Positions 12,240-21,798 of a stretch of DNA of 64,000 bases are shown here, in pieces. Source of the DNA: Loripinus fragilis (taxonomy: Eukaryota; Mollusca; Bivalvia; Lucinida; Lucinidae); contig OZ026515.1 of assembly GCA_964019695.1 (NCBI GenBank), positions 129,540,849 through 129,604,848 of the forward strand. Direction: 5' to 3'. The notes below the pieces were generated by a model, which was not told where the DNA came from, searched no databases, and worked only from the letters and a program-made list of their open reading frames with translations. The position numbers and the translations under genes were made by a program. How positions within the stretch are numbered: position 1 is the first letter of the stretch; each line of letters starts with the position of its first letter.

Positions 12240-14680
12240 GTCTAGTAGTGTCACATCCTAGATTATCTCCTCCCCTCCATCTCTTCCCCTCATTCTTTCA
12301 CTTCCCCTCCTACTCATCCACCTTTTTTTCTCTTGTACTATTGAATTTTGAGATACAATAAATTACCTTCAATGTGAACACCATCAAGTCCAAAGCCCAC
12401 ATGAGGTGGCACTCAGAATGCTCTGTTCACAGCCAAAGCGCACATGTTGATACATGTCAGACTATGAATAGACAAGCTACATCTAAATTCCTTCCCCTCA
12501 TTCTCCCCTCCCTTCTACTCCTCCTCATTTTCCCTCCTTTTCTCTCTCATCCTTAATCTCTCTATCCCTCCTCCACTTCCTTCTCCACCACCACCTCCTC
12601 TTCTCTCCCCTCACCAACTCCTCCTTCCACCTCCTCCTCCCTCCTACTTCTACCCCTCAATATATAACATGCATTAAGACTGTTTAACAAATTTCCAGGA
12701 TAACTATCACCTCAATTCATACCTCATGCATGTAATCAATGAAGAAATCTATACAACCTGTTCAGAGTTTAAGTGTACATGTTGTTACTTGCTAGACTAT
12801 AAATAGACATGTACATCTAAATTCCTCCTCCTACTCATCGAAATGACCTCTGCTTGTATGCAGAATGTGCAGTTAAAGGGACATCTATACTACTATTGAC
12901 CTCTATCGCCACCACCTCTAACTTATCCAAATGACTTCCACACATGCGCAGAAAGTGCAGTTAAAGGGACGTCTAAAATACTGCTGTCCATACCTCCCAC
13001 TTATTCAAATAACCTCCACGTATGCGCAGAAAGTGCAGTTAAAGAGATGTCTATACTACTACTGAAAAGCACCACCCACCACACCTCTCATCCGCCTCCT
13101 CCTCAATTGTCAGCCCCAAATTTGTCTGCTTCATTGCCTGTTGATAGCATAGGGCTATAAGGTGTGCTTGTTGGATTAAAACCAAAACACGCTTGTCATA
13201 CAACGGTGCACTTACTAACCTGCTCATCAAACATGCAAAAAATATGAATGTAGATGAAGTCTAGCTAATTTGGGATACATCAATATGAGCATTATTAGAA
13301 ACATTAACACTCAAAAAAAAGAGATGATGACCAAAGATATTGACTCATCAAATAAATGCGTCTTCATTGCTCGCACACAAAGTATGGACATAGATGAAGG
13401 TTTAGGTTATACATTAATATAGGCGTTTTAGAGCCATTCTGTATATGCAAAAAGGAACTAAATCTTACTGGTGAATACTATGGAAGCGTATTTGTTATGA
13501 TAATTGGTGATGAAATGATGGTTTGCATTTATGACCAATCAGAATGGGTTACTGTTGCCCACTGTTACTAAAAAATAACTGACCTATCAGAAGAGACATT
13601 GAAGTGACCAAAATATACAAGGAGAGACGAGAGATTTCCTCATTCTTATCATAGAATAGCAAAATGCCTAGATGCAGATGGAAATGGTTGTTATGTCGAT
13701 GGAGAGATGTGACAAATTAATATTGGGTAGTGTATATTGCAACGTCACTGAGGGTACATAATGTAAGGACATTAGAAATATTGGAAGCTACAGAGGTTAA
13801 GGATTTAGCTATGTGAAATCGCTATCCACTGGTAGGGTCTGGGATGGTTTGGTCAGGTCTGGCATAGCCCAACACTATCCAAGATCAAATTTGTTGCCGG
13901 TGAGAATGTTATAGTTGACAATTGAGGAGGAGGGGATGAGAGGTGTTGGTAGTCGTAGGTGGAGGTACTAGTGGTGGTCAGTAGGAGTATAGATTAGACG
14001 TCCCTTTTACTGCACGTTCCACACATGCATGGAGATCATTTGGCTAAGTAGGTACTGATGGAGAAAGAGGTCAATAGTAGTATAGATGTCCCTTTAACTG
14101 CATACTGGCAGAAGTCATTTCGATGTGTAGGAGGAGGAGTAGAAGGAGGAGGAGGAGAAAATTAGATGTAACGTCTACTTATAGTCTAACAAGTAACAAT
14201 ATAAACACTTTAACTTTGAACAGATTGCATAGTGTTACATGCACGAAGTATGAATTGAGGCGAAAGTTATTCTGGAATTTGCTTTACAGTCCAACTGCAT
14301 GTTATACATTAAGTGGAACGAGGAGGAGGTGGGGAGGAGGAGGTGGTGGTGGAGGAGGAGGAGGTAGAATAAGGAGGAGAGGGAATAAGGAGAATAAGTA
14401 GGAGTAGAAGGTAGGAGAAGGAATTTAGATGTAGCATGTCTATTCATAGTCTGACATGTATCAACACGTGCGCTTTGGCTCTGAACAGAGCACTCTTAGT
14501 GACACCTCATGTGGGCTTTGGACATGATGGTGTTCACAATGAAGGTAATTTATTGTAACTAAAAGTGCAATGGTACAAGAGAAAAGGTGGTGGAGTAGGA
14601 TGGGAGGAGAATGAGGGGATGTGAAAGAATGAGGGGAGGAGGTGGAGTGGAGGAGGAGATCATCTAGGATGTGACGCTAC
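12240..14680. repeat. long palindrome with polypurine/polypyrimidine strand asymmetry
   Basis: The left half is reverse-complemented by the right half around a centre near 13500. Examples: CACATGAGGTGGCACTCAGA (12401) against tgacacctcatgtg (14502), and repeated GTGCAGTTAAAGGGAC units at 12868, 12956 and 13035 against GTCCC(T)TTTA(A)CTGCA at 14000 and 14090. 12260-12660 is C/T-rich on the plus strand, while 14110-14420 and 14580-14670 are G/A-rich. Small open frames here are compositional artefacts. Confidence 0.65.
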
Positions 14681-14838
14681 CTTCCCATGGTCTAGAGTGT
14701 TGACTCGCCCTCCGAGGTGACACTGAACACGTCACATGGTCATCTGGGGTCAGATGGTGGCCATCTTGGGTTGAGGAATTGGATTTCATGACATCATTGG
14801 GGCTAAAGAGCGACCATATGACTTCTTAAGCCAAGTTT

Positions 14839-15589
14839 TGAGTTTTCTCTACACTAAAATCTAATTCATGCAATTTTACGAGCATGTCATTCCTTAGTGC
14901 TCCCAGAATAACAATTTATCTTCGGCTCTTCCGATACACTGGTGGTCATGTATCAGATCATTATTTGAGGCGAAGTTTTTAGTCCCTTCCATCAACAAAC
15001 CCTCAATTACCAACAGTTCATCTCTATGAGTCCACTATCCACGAATTTCAATATGTATATCCAGATCAACCTTTTGTACTTTATCAAAAACTGAGGTTAA
15101 TGTGCTTTTGTTCTTACGTCCTAATTTAATCACTGTTTCTCACTTGAGTATGATAAGAATGAACAGGGATCTGTATTTCCTTTTCAAGTTGTTCATCCTC
15201 ATTTTCATGAATAAACGCCAAACAGCATCTCTGGTGTGTAGACCTGTGTCACAGACACTCTGTGTTGATTGTTAAATACAATGTTGGTTTAAACACTTCT
15301 TCAACAAGGCAGAGCTAGTATTTTATGGAGTTTTAGTTTGTAAAGGAGTTCTAGCAATATTGAAGGCCCTAGTCAAACATCAATTTGCATGTTATGGTAG
15401 GAAAATATGTTCACTAAATATCAAAATATGTTCAATGCATTATTATTTTACATCTCAACATCTTTGTCAAAGTCGCAACAAAAATTTGTGCTTTTAACTG
15501 GCAGCCCTCATTTTTACATCTTCATTCTGGATACCGCTTTGACCTAATAAAGTGTATTAAAAAACGTTGGAACTTTTAAAAAAGAGAAA
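14839..15589. other. intergenic, no supported feature
   Basis: No open reading frame, tRNA-like head or hairpin of note was recognised. Confidence 0.35.
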
Positions 15590-16090
15590 AAGGTGCTAAA
15601 TACATAAGATAGTTGTGTCTTTCAATGCCAAAAGTTGAAAAATTTCTCCTAGCACATGCATACCAAACATGCATAAAAAGTAGGTAAGAAGGTCTGTAAT
15701 TGACAGCATCATATTTTCACCCTTTTTAAAGACCAGGGAAACAGTTGCTTGTCGACAGTCGTCTGGTACATCACCCCGAGCTAATGACACATTGAATTGG
15801 AGAGATCTCATTGCTACACTCTCATCGCTATCAGCACTCTGGTATTCAGTCCATCTGGGCCAGATGCTTTATGTAAATTTAGTCCAACAGTTTGGCAACC
15901 CATTTTGGTTCAACTGTTTTGTCCTCCATGGAGGAGAACGGACTAGCCCCTTTCGATGGCAGGTCAGAGTCTGCTTCATGTGTGAAGGCTGCTTGGAATT
16001 GCCTATTATGAATGTTGGCTTTTTCCTTTTTCTTCTGTTTTCTCTGAGTGAGGCGATCCCAAACGTGTTTCAAGTGATTTCACAAATGAC
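15590..16090 (-). pseudogene. LINE reverse transcriptase fragment
   Basis: On the minus strand, pieces in two frames give the palm-proximal blocks of a non-LTR retrotransposon RT: a segment ending in NLHKASGPDGLNT (about 15840-15880), then ARGDVPDDCRQA and SLVFKKGE (about 15720-15790). The order and spacing fit the start of the RT domain of Jockey/CR1-type LINEs. A frame change separates the two ORFs at 15879-16073 and 15596-15811, and the catalytic YADD/FADD region is missing. A dead 5'- and 3'-truncated copy. Confidence 0.75.
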
Positions 16091-16230
16091 CAAAACTTTT
16101 TAATCTTTTATCAACAGCAGAATCTATGGCGAAGATTTGGTACCTGTAAAATCATTTAGTTTAAACATATTTAATCTCAGAAAGATAATTGTACAATTAT
16201 ACATCATCTGTAAATAGAAAATCATTTAAG

Positions 16231-16510
16231 CCCCCCCCCCCCCCCCCCCCCGGTGGCTTAGGCTGCTGTCCAGTCTAAGGCAGTGGTTATGTTGTTGTTG
16301 TTTATTGTTACTCCCATTGTGGGAGTCTGTAATTGTTCTTTACTGTTACTTTATGTCCATTCTAGTTTTGCAACCATCTTGATGGGGAAGAGAGAGCTGG
16401 TTGCTTTGCTTAGTTTGTCTCCTGGTGTCTCGTGATTGTTGTGTAGCTCTTCCTAGCGGTGCTATGGGTTTGTCTGCAGTTTGTGATTGTCGTATTTCCT
16501 GGTCATACTC
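16231..16510 (+). repeat. family Y interspersed repeat with 21-C end
   Basis: A run of 21 C (16231-16251) is followed by GGTGGCTTAGGCTGCTGTCC and the family Y body: TCCCATTGTGGGAGTCTGTA, tcctggtgtctcgtgattg, GCGGTGCTATGGGTTTGTC, ending atttcctggtcatactcactta. A terminal echo (gggattgtggtattttctgatcatactcac) recurs at 16668-16700. Confidence 0.65.
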
Positions 16511-16714
16511 ACTTACTATTTTAGTAGAAACTGGATCAGAGATGTCGTTCTCAAATGTAAATATATTGGAAACGTATTTCCTTAAGGTATCCCTCAATAC
16601 TTTCTGTACATATACTCCGAACCGCTTAATTATAATGAAACCTGATGAGCACTTGCATAAAGCTTGGGATTGTGGTATTTTCTGATCATACTCACTTACT
16701 TTTAAGCATTATCT

Positions 16715-17030
16715 AGACAAAGTAAAGAAGAAGGCAAAGATCAGGAATGGATACAATCAAGTATCACACCTGACCCGAGACACCATAATGGAAAGTGACA
16801 ACAACACAAGAAAATATAACACACAAGAGAGGAAAGAGGTCAGTCCTTTCCCAGCAGGTGATCACAAGGCTGCATTAAAGGAAAAGTTAAGACAGCATAA
16901 TAGAGACAAAAAGGATCCACAAAAGAAGCATGGCCCTGGAACGGTCAGTAAAAAAAATACTGAATGGCTTAAAAATGTTTAACAGTACCCACCTCTCCCT
17001 TAATTCAGATGTGGATCAAGACACATAGAT
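16715..17030 (-). repeat. family X interspersed repeat, near full length
   Basis: Reverse complement of the ~315-bp family X: aaagatcaggaatgg at the 3' end, then CACACCTGACC, gaaagtgacaa, gaggtcagtcctttccc, and finally ggatcaagacacatagatg at the 5' end. The copy carries several small changes relative to 28840-29160. Confidence 0.7.
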
Positions 17031-17094
17031 GTAAGCCGCTTTGTCATTACATCAATCCATAAATAATTCAACAGCTTCTACAAAAAATAAGTGA

Positions 17095-17585
17095 GTATGA
17101 TCAGGAAATACCTCGATTATACACTGCAGACCAACCGATGGCACCGCCAGGAAGAACCAAAGAACACCTACAGTCACAAGACATCAGGAAGACAATTAAA
17201 GCAAAGCAACCAGTCAGGACGATTGCAAACCTAAAAAAGACACTAAGTAATGCATAACAAAATAAAGACCAAAAACAGATCCCCCGCAAACAATGGGAGG
17301 TACATAAAACAATAAATCAACAACAACAGAAAACCACCTTAGAACAGACAGCAGACTAAGCCACCAGGGGTCTTCAATGCATTTTTTTGGCGCCAAATCT
17401 TCGCCCTAGAATTTGTTCTTGTTAAAACAAAAATTATTTAGCTAGCATGGAGGCTTCCTGACTATTGCAATGCATCATCACAGAAAAAAACAGTCTAATC
17501 AAATTAACACACTATGATGAAACAAAGAAAAGGGCCCATTACTCACAGATTATCAGAGCTAAAGAAAACCTAGATTTGAGTCAAG
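17095..17585 (-). repeat. family Y interspersed repeat, long copy
   Basis: The family Y body (17095-17375) continues into the outer part shared with 4855-5035 (GGCGCCAAATCTTCGCCCTA, cacagaaaaa.cagtctaatcaaatta, ttatcagagctaaagaaaac). This suggests the full repeat is about 490 bp. Confidence 0.6.
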
Positions 17586-17589
17586 CCGT

Positions 17590-17870
17590 TAAACCGGTTT
17601 AAGCCCTCCAGTAAAATATTTTACTGACCGTTCCAAGGCGGTACTTCTTTTGAGGATATTTTACGTTTTTGTTATGTCTTGTGTTTGCTATGTCTTTGTG
17701 CGCGTCTGTTCATATGTGCTATGTGGTCACATGCTGGGAAAGGGCTGACCTCTTGGCTCTCGTTTGTGGTGTCTAACTGTGAGTTTGTCACTTTCCCATT
17801 GGTATCCTGGGTCAGGTGTGGTACTTGATTGTATCGATTCCTGATCTTTGCACCCTTAATTACTTTCACA
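17590..17870 (+). repeat. family X interspersed repeat
   Basis: It begins with CCGTTAAACCGGTTTAAGCC, carries the self-complementary AGTAAAATATTTTACT, then AAGGCGGTACTTCTTTTG, a T-rich middle, TGGGAAAGGGCTGACCTC, TTTGTCACTTTCCCATTGG and a 3' end in gattcctgatctttgcaccc. Recurrent ends and 5' truncations suggest a retroposed repeat. No clear Pol III boxes; class unknown. Confidence 0.7.
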
Positions 17871-17889
17871 GTGGCCTAGCCAAAGACAA

Positions 17890-18945
17890 GCAGCAAGTGG
17901 TTAGTTGATAATAAACTATCCTTGCATATGGGGAAAACAGAATGCATAATATTTGGCTCTAAGGGGAAACTCAGGAAAATCAATAATTTATCAGTTGAAT
18001 GTAATGGTCATACAATTAAGGCACCGCATTCGGTGAAATATCTTGGACTTACTTTAGATGATCAATTAACTGGGGAGGCTATTGTTCAAAAAGACAATGG
18101 TAGGCTTAAATTCCATTATAGACAATACAACTTTTTAGAGGAAAAACTAAGGAATCCATATGCTCGGCACTTATCTAATGTCACATAGATTATGCAAGCT
18201 TCTCATGGTACTCTGATTTGAACAAACAACTTAAGAAACAACTTCAGATCTGTCAAAACAAAACTGTGCGATTCATTAAAAATCTTGGCCCTAGATCTCA
18301 TATTGGTTTCTTGAAACTAAATAGTCTATGTGTCTTGATCCATATCTGAACTAAGGGGTTAGGTTGGCGCACCGTTAAACCGGTTTAATCCCTCCAGTAA
18401 AATATTTTACTGGCCTTTCAAAGGCGGTACTTCTTTTGTGGATCATTTATGTTATTTCTGTTTGAGTTTGTTATTCTTTCGTGCGTGTCTGATTATTGTT
18501 ACTTTGTGGTCATCTGCTGGGAAAGGGCTGACCTCGTGGCTGTCGTTTGTGATGTCTAATTTTGAGTTTGTCACTTTCCCATTGGTATCCTGGGTCAGGT
18601 GTGATATATGATTATATCGATTCCTGATCTTTGCACCATTTCTTATCTTATTATGTTGTATGTAGATTTCAGAGTAAAACAATATCGTCTGAGTCATGTG
18701 CATAACATTTTCACTGTAACTGGCCCATCATATTTGTCTGAACATTTCATCAAAGATACCTATGTTTATCATCATTTCACTAGAGGTAGTACTGAAAATT
18801 TTATAGTAACTTCTGCCAGTGGTGTTGCAGCTACAACTTTTTTCAGTGGAATTAAAGATTGGAACTCTCTCCCCTCGGATGTCAAACAAAAGTGCACTTT
18901 CAATGGTTTCAAATCTGCTGCAAGACAATAACATATCTCAACTGC
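17890..18945 (+). pseudogene. LINE RT 3' fragment interrupted by family X
   Basis: The thumb/post-RT portion of a non-LTR retrotransposon. GKTECIIFGSKGKL...SVKYLGLTLDD occupies 17928-18065. A further frame (18219-18325) reads LKKQLQICQNKTVRFIKNLG. After the repeat, YRLSHVHNIFTV and DWNSLPSDVKQKC end the protein near 18930. The family X insertion (18329-18637) splits the reading frame after FLKLNSL. The catalytic region lies upstream and is absent. CR1/L2-like by the NSLP-type carboxyl end; inactive. Confidence 0.75.
18329..18637 (+). repeat. family X inserted inside a LINE copy
   Basis: Starts tgtgtcttgatcc, passes CCGTTAAACCGGTTTAATCC and AAGGCGGTACTTC, and ends gattcctgatctttgcacc. It interrupts the LINE frame, so it gives the exact span of this family (about 309 bp) and shows that X inserted after the LINE. 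Confidence 0.7.
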
Positions 18946-18959
18946 AACTTATGGAGTCA

Positions 18960-20194
18960 GATACCTATGTTTATTATTAATATGCATTTAGTAGTTCAAT
19001 TTGCACCTTAGGTTTTTGTCCCCACCCCCTCTCCCCTATCCTAACTTCGTACTGGATCCCGTTAGAAATAAGCCTTAGTGCTTTCATGCGCTATCCTGGG
19101 TTATTTCAACACGCATGCCTGTACATCATCTTCCATTTAATAACAAATGTTGCTTGCATTCATCTCTCGCGCTATTGGATCCCTTTAGAGGTTCAGGAGT
19201 GTGAGATATGAATGAGATGTCAGTCATTTTCATAAAAATTATTTTGTGCCTAGTCAAAAAGCGATCTCTTAATTTATAAAATGCATAGTTGTGATGAAAA
19301 TGTGATAAACTAGTTTACTGTGATAATCTTAATGTGAGATTTGTGCCAGATCCATTAAAATTCGTCTTAAGTTATAAGTTCTAATACCATCAGAGATTTA
19401 TTTAATTTAAAGACATAGAAATTTGAGCAATAATAGTGGTACCACTCATTATGACTCTCTCCTGGGGTCATACTGGGCAGAACAAAAGGACAATCATAAA
19501 GAGGTGATTATGGCTTCCTTACAGAGGCAATAAAGTGGTCACATGAAGGCATTATGTAATTTATGATAAAATATTGATCTTTATCTTAGTGAAAGAAATT
19601 GTGCTGTATACAGCTAAGTCCCCTATTGAGGCCCCTTTAATTTGGCAAGATACTGAAACTGTCCCTTAGCAGTTAATCCTTTAATGATCTCTATTGAACA
19701 GGAATATATGTCTTTAAAGTGTATGTTCTTTGATTTTAACATTTTACTTGAATCAAAAATAAATATTTCATTATGTACTGATTTAATTTTCACAGACCAT
19801 TTATTCATCTGCTAAGGTAATTACAGGACTATTTATCAGCTTTATGCAAACATCTGCCAGCAGTCGTCTTGCAGCAACAGACACACATTGACCTGAGTTT
19901 ACCTCTTTATGCATGTCAGCTAAATGATTGAAGCAGCAACTTCAGTCAATTTCTTCTTTTCGATATTGGATAATGGATAGTCTGTTTTAATTACAATCAA
20001 AGGTCAGATCAATGCAAATTAGAATGTTATAACTGTAAAAAAAAGTATTTTATTTTTCAATAAGTTTCGTTTGATTTTGATCTGTCTTTTTGTACTCAAA
20101 ATGAAGAAAATTGTTACAAAATATGTCGTCTGCTATAGTAATAATAGGTGCTTTAAGGGTTAAATTTTAGAAACAAATATTAAATATTGGCCAG
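18960..20194. other. intergenic, no supported feature
   Basis: AT-rich left flank of the LTR element. No coding or repeat call made. Confidence 0.35.
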
Positions 20195-20534
20195 TGTCAG
20201 TATAAACTGCGCTGAAAATATGTTGTTTCATTTTTTGGTATCATTTTTTGTGAAAGGCATATACTTGTTTGGTCTATGTAAGGGAAGTAATAAAATCATG
20301 TTAAATCCCTGTCTTTGCATTTTATCGTTTATGCTATCTAACTGTTTGTTTTAAAAATATTTTTGTCTAATTAATAGTAGATATATGATTTAGTTGTATA
20401 TTTTTACCAAAAGGTTATGCAAGATGGTTGGTGTTATGTTTTAGAATTTTTAATAATTTGACTATATAAAACAATTAAAATACAGTGCACAATACCTTGT
20501 AAACAAATATAGCGGTAAAAAATTGCATTGTGAG

Positions 20535-20763
20535 CCGTGGTGTAGGGGATAAACCTATGTCTTGTAAACCAGGGGTCGCAGGTTCGATTCCCGGCTTCTC
20601 CCAGTCTGTCGGATGAGACTTTAAGCTGTTGACCCGTCTTCTGAGACGCTTTAAAACCAGAACCACTGCCGGTTGAGCCTTCGGGAGTTCCTGGACATAG
20701 AACCACAAATACCACAAACCCACCCGGCCAGTACTGGTTCAGCCAAGGAACACGGCCACAAAC
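20535..20763 (+). mobile_element. tRNA-Thr-like SINE inserted in the 5' LTR
   Basis: The head reads CCGTGGTGTAGGGGATAAAC (box A), has a TGT triplet at the anticodon position in CTTGTAAACC, and GGTTCGATTCC as an exact box B. The body has GTCGGATGAGACTTTAAG, and the 3' end is GTACTGGTTCAGCCAAGGAA. Direct copies of AAAAATTGCATTGTGAG (20518-20534 and 20764-20780) mark the insertion. It lies immediately beside the older, shorter tRNA-like segment of the LTR itself (20781-20930). Confidence 0.8.
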
Positions 20764-20780
20764 AAAAATTGCATTGTGAG

Positions 20781-20930
20781 AAGTCGCCGTGGTGTAGGGG
20801 ATAAACCTATGTCTTGTAAACCAGGGGTCGCAGGTTGGATTCCCAGCTTCTCCCAGTCTGTCGGATGAGACTTTAAGTCATAGTCTCGTCTTCTGAGACG
20901 CTTTAAAACCAGAACCACTGCCTTGTTATG
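20781..20930 (+). repeat. tRNA/SINE-derived segment resident in the LTR
   Basis: A 150-bp copy of the SINE head and start of the body. It is present in both LTRs (partner about 26706-26850), so it was part of the element before this insertion. Box A is intact; box B has decayed (GGTTGGATTCC and AGTTGGATTCC). It may be a fossil Pol III promoter captured by the LTR. Confidence 0.75.
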
Positions 20931-21742
20931 TTTCAAAAATTTTAATAAGTTTGACTATATAAAACATTAAAAATACAGCGCACAAAACCTTGTAAACAAA
21001 TATAGCGGTGAAAAGAAGCATTGTACCCTGTTGACGCGAATGATTGAAAGACGAACTCATATGTAGAAGTTTCAGCAGGGCTGAAACATTGGTTAAAACA
21101 TCAGGTTGGAAACGCTATATCTCCAACCTGGTTCGCAGTCCGCTCGATGCTTGCATAGTTCAGCCAGGCTGAACACATACAGTTCAGACAGGCAGGCTGA
21201 AGCCCATACGAGTTGGTGCTTCATAACGTTATATGCTTGGAGCATAACGTTTATAGATTGAGCCAAGCTGAACGCATGAGTAGGTTTGGAAACATCCAAA
21301 CCAGGTTATGAGCTATTGTCTCAGACAGGCAAACTGAATCCCATACAAGTTGGTGCTTCATAACATTATTGCTTGGAGCGTAACGTTTAAACTCATTTAA
21401 GTTGAGCTACGTTCCTAGCACTGAGGCTGGAACGTGTTTCAAACCAGGGCTGGCATGGCGTCTATAGTTGATTTGTTTTGTTGGGTCCCATGCCAAGAAT
21501 TTGTGTTGATCATTTATGATAGAATAGCTCATGTTATGAGCATTTTGTCTGGAATATATCTTATGTTTATAGACTATATTAGTCTTGGTTTTTCTTAGTT
21601 TCATAATTCATATGCTGAACTTTGGCTGTCCAGCTGAAGACATTGTCGCTTCATAGCACGTCCATTTTAAACACCGTTCAGGCATCGTCATAGGGCTCTA
21701 ACGAAAAGGTTATAGCCAGACCTCACCACCAACCTGACAACT

Positions 21743-21760
21743 TGGGGGCTCTTCCGGGAT
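21743..21760 (+). other. primer binding site, tRNA-Pro
   Basis: TGGGGGCTCTTCCGGGAT starts three bases after the LTR. It differs at one base from the tRNA-Pro primer site known from gammaretroviruses of the murine leukaemia type. The placement fits minus-strand priming of a full-length LTR element. Confidence 0.85.
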
Positions 21761-21798
21761 AGTGCTTAGGAAGTTATATACAGCTGGAACTCATTGTT

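Larger units (their letters stand above)
7078..14838. repeat. large inverted-repeat complex, outer arms
   Basis: The left arm 7078-7259 and right arm about 14645-14838 are reverse complements at roughly 75% by eye. The signature pieces are CTTTAGCCCCA.TGA, CCAAGATGGC, CCATCTGACCCC, GTTCAGTGTCACCT and CTCTAGACCA. Between them lie two further palindromic blocks (7260-12235 and 12240-14680). The whole 7.7 kb contains no credible protein-coding region. Most likely a non-autonomous TIR transposon into which another fold-back element inserted. No clean target duplication was found, so the exact boundaries are approximate. Confidence 0.65.
20195..21739 (+). repeat. 5' LTR of the Gmr1-like element
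   Basis: Starts TGTCAG and ends CTGACA, a 6-bp inverted terminal pair, and matches 26357-27670 over its whole length. It is 1545 bp against 1314 bp for the 3' LTR; the difference is explained by a SINE insertion at 20535-20763. Both LTRs carry a tRNA-like segment (box A TGGTGTAGGGG; box B near GGTT.GATTCC). The downstream half has alternating aggctgaa / cttcataacgtta blocks that form short internal repeats. Confidence 0.9.

Noticed and set aside
12374..12556. Short ORFs in the C/T-rich arm, and the 92-aa plus-strand ORF at 14123 rich in Arg and Gly
   Set aside because: Strand composition (polypyrimidine/polypurine) produces open frames; no domain and no conservation between the two arms.
20535..20610. 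Possible tRNA-Thr gene
   Set aside because: Box A, TGT triplet and box B are present, but there are no good acceptor stem pairs, it is followed by a SINE body, and it is flanked by target duplications: a SINE head.
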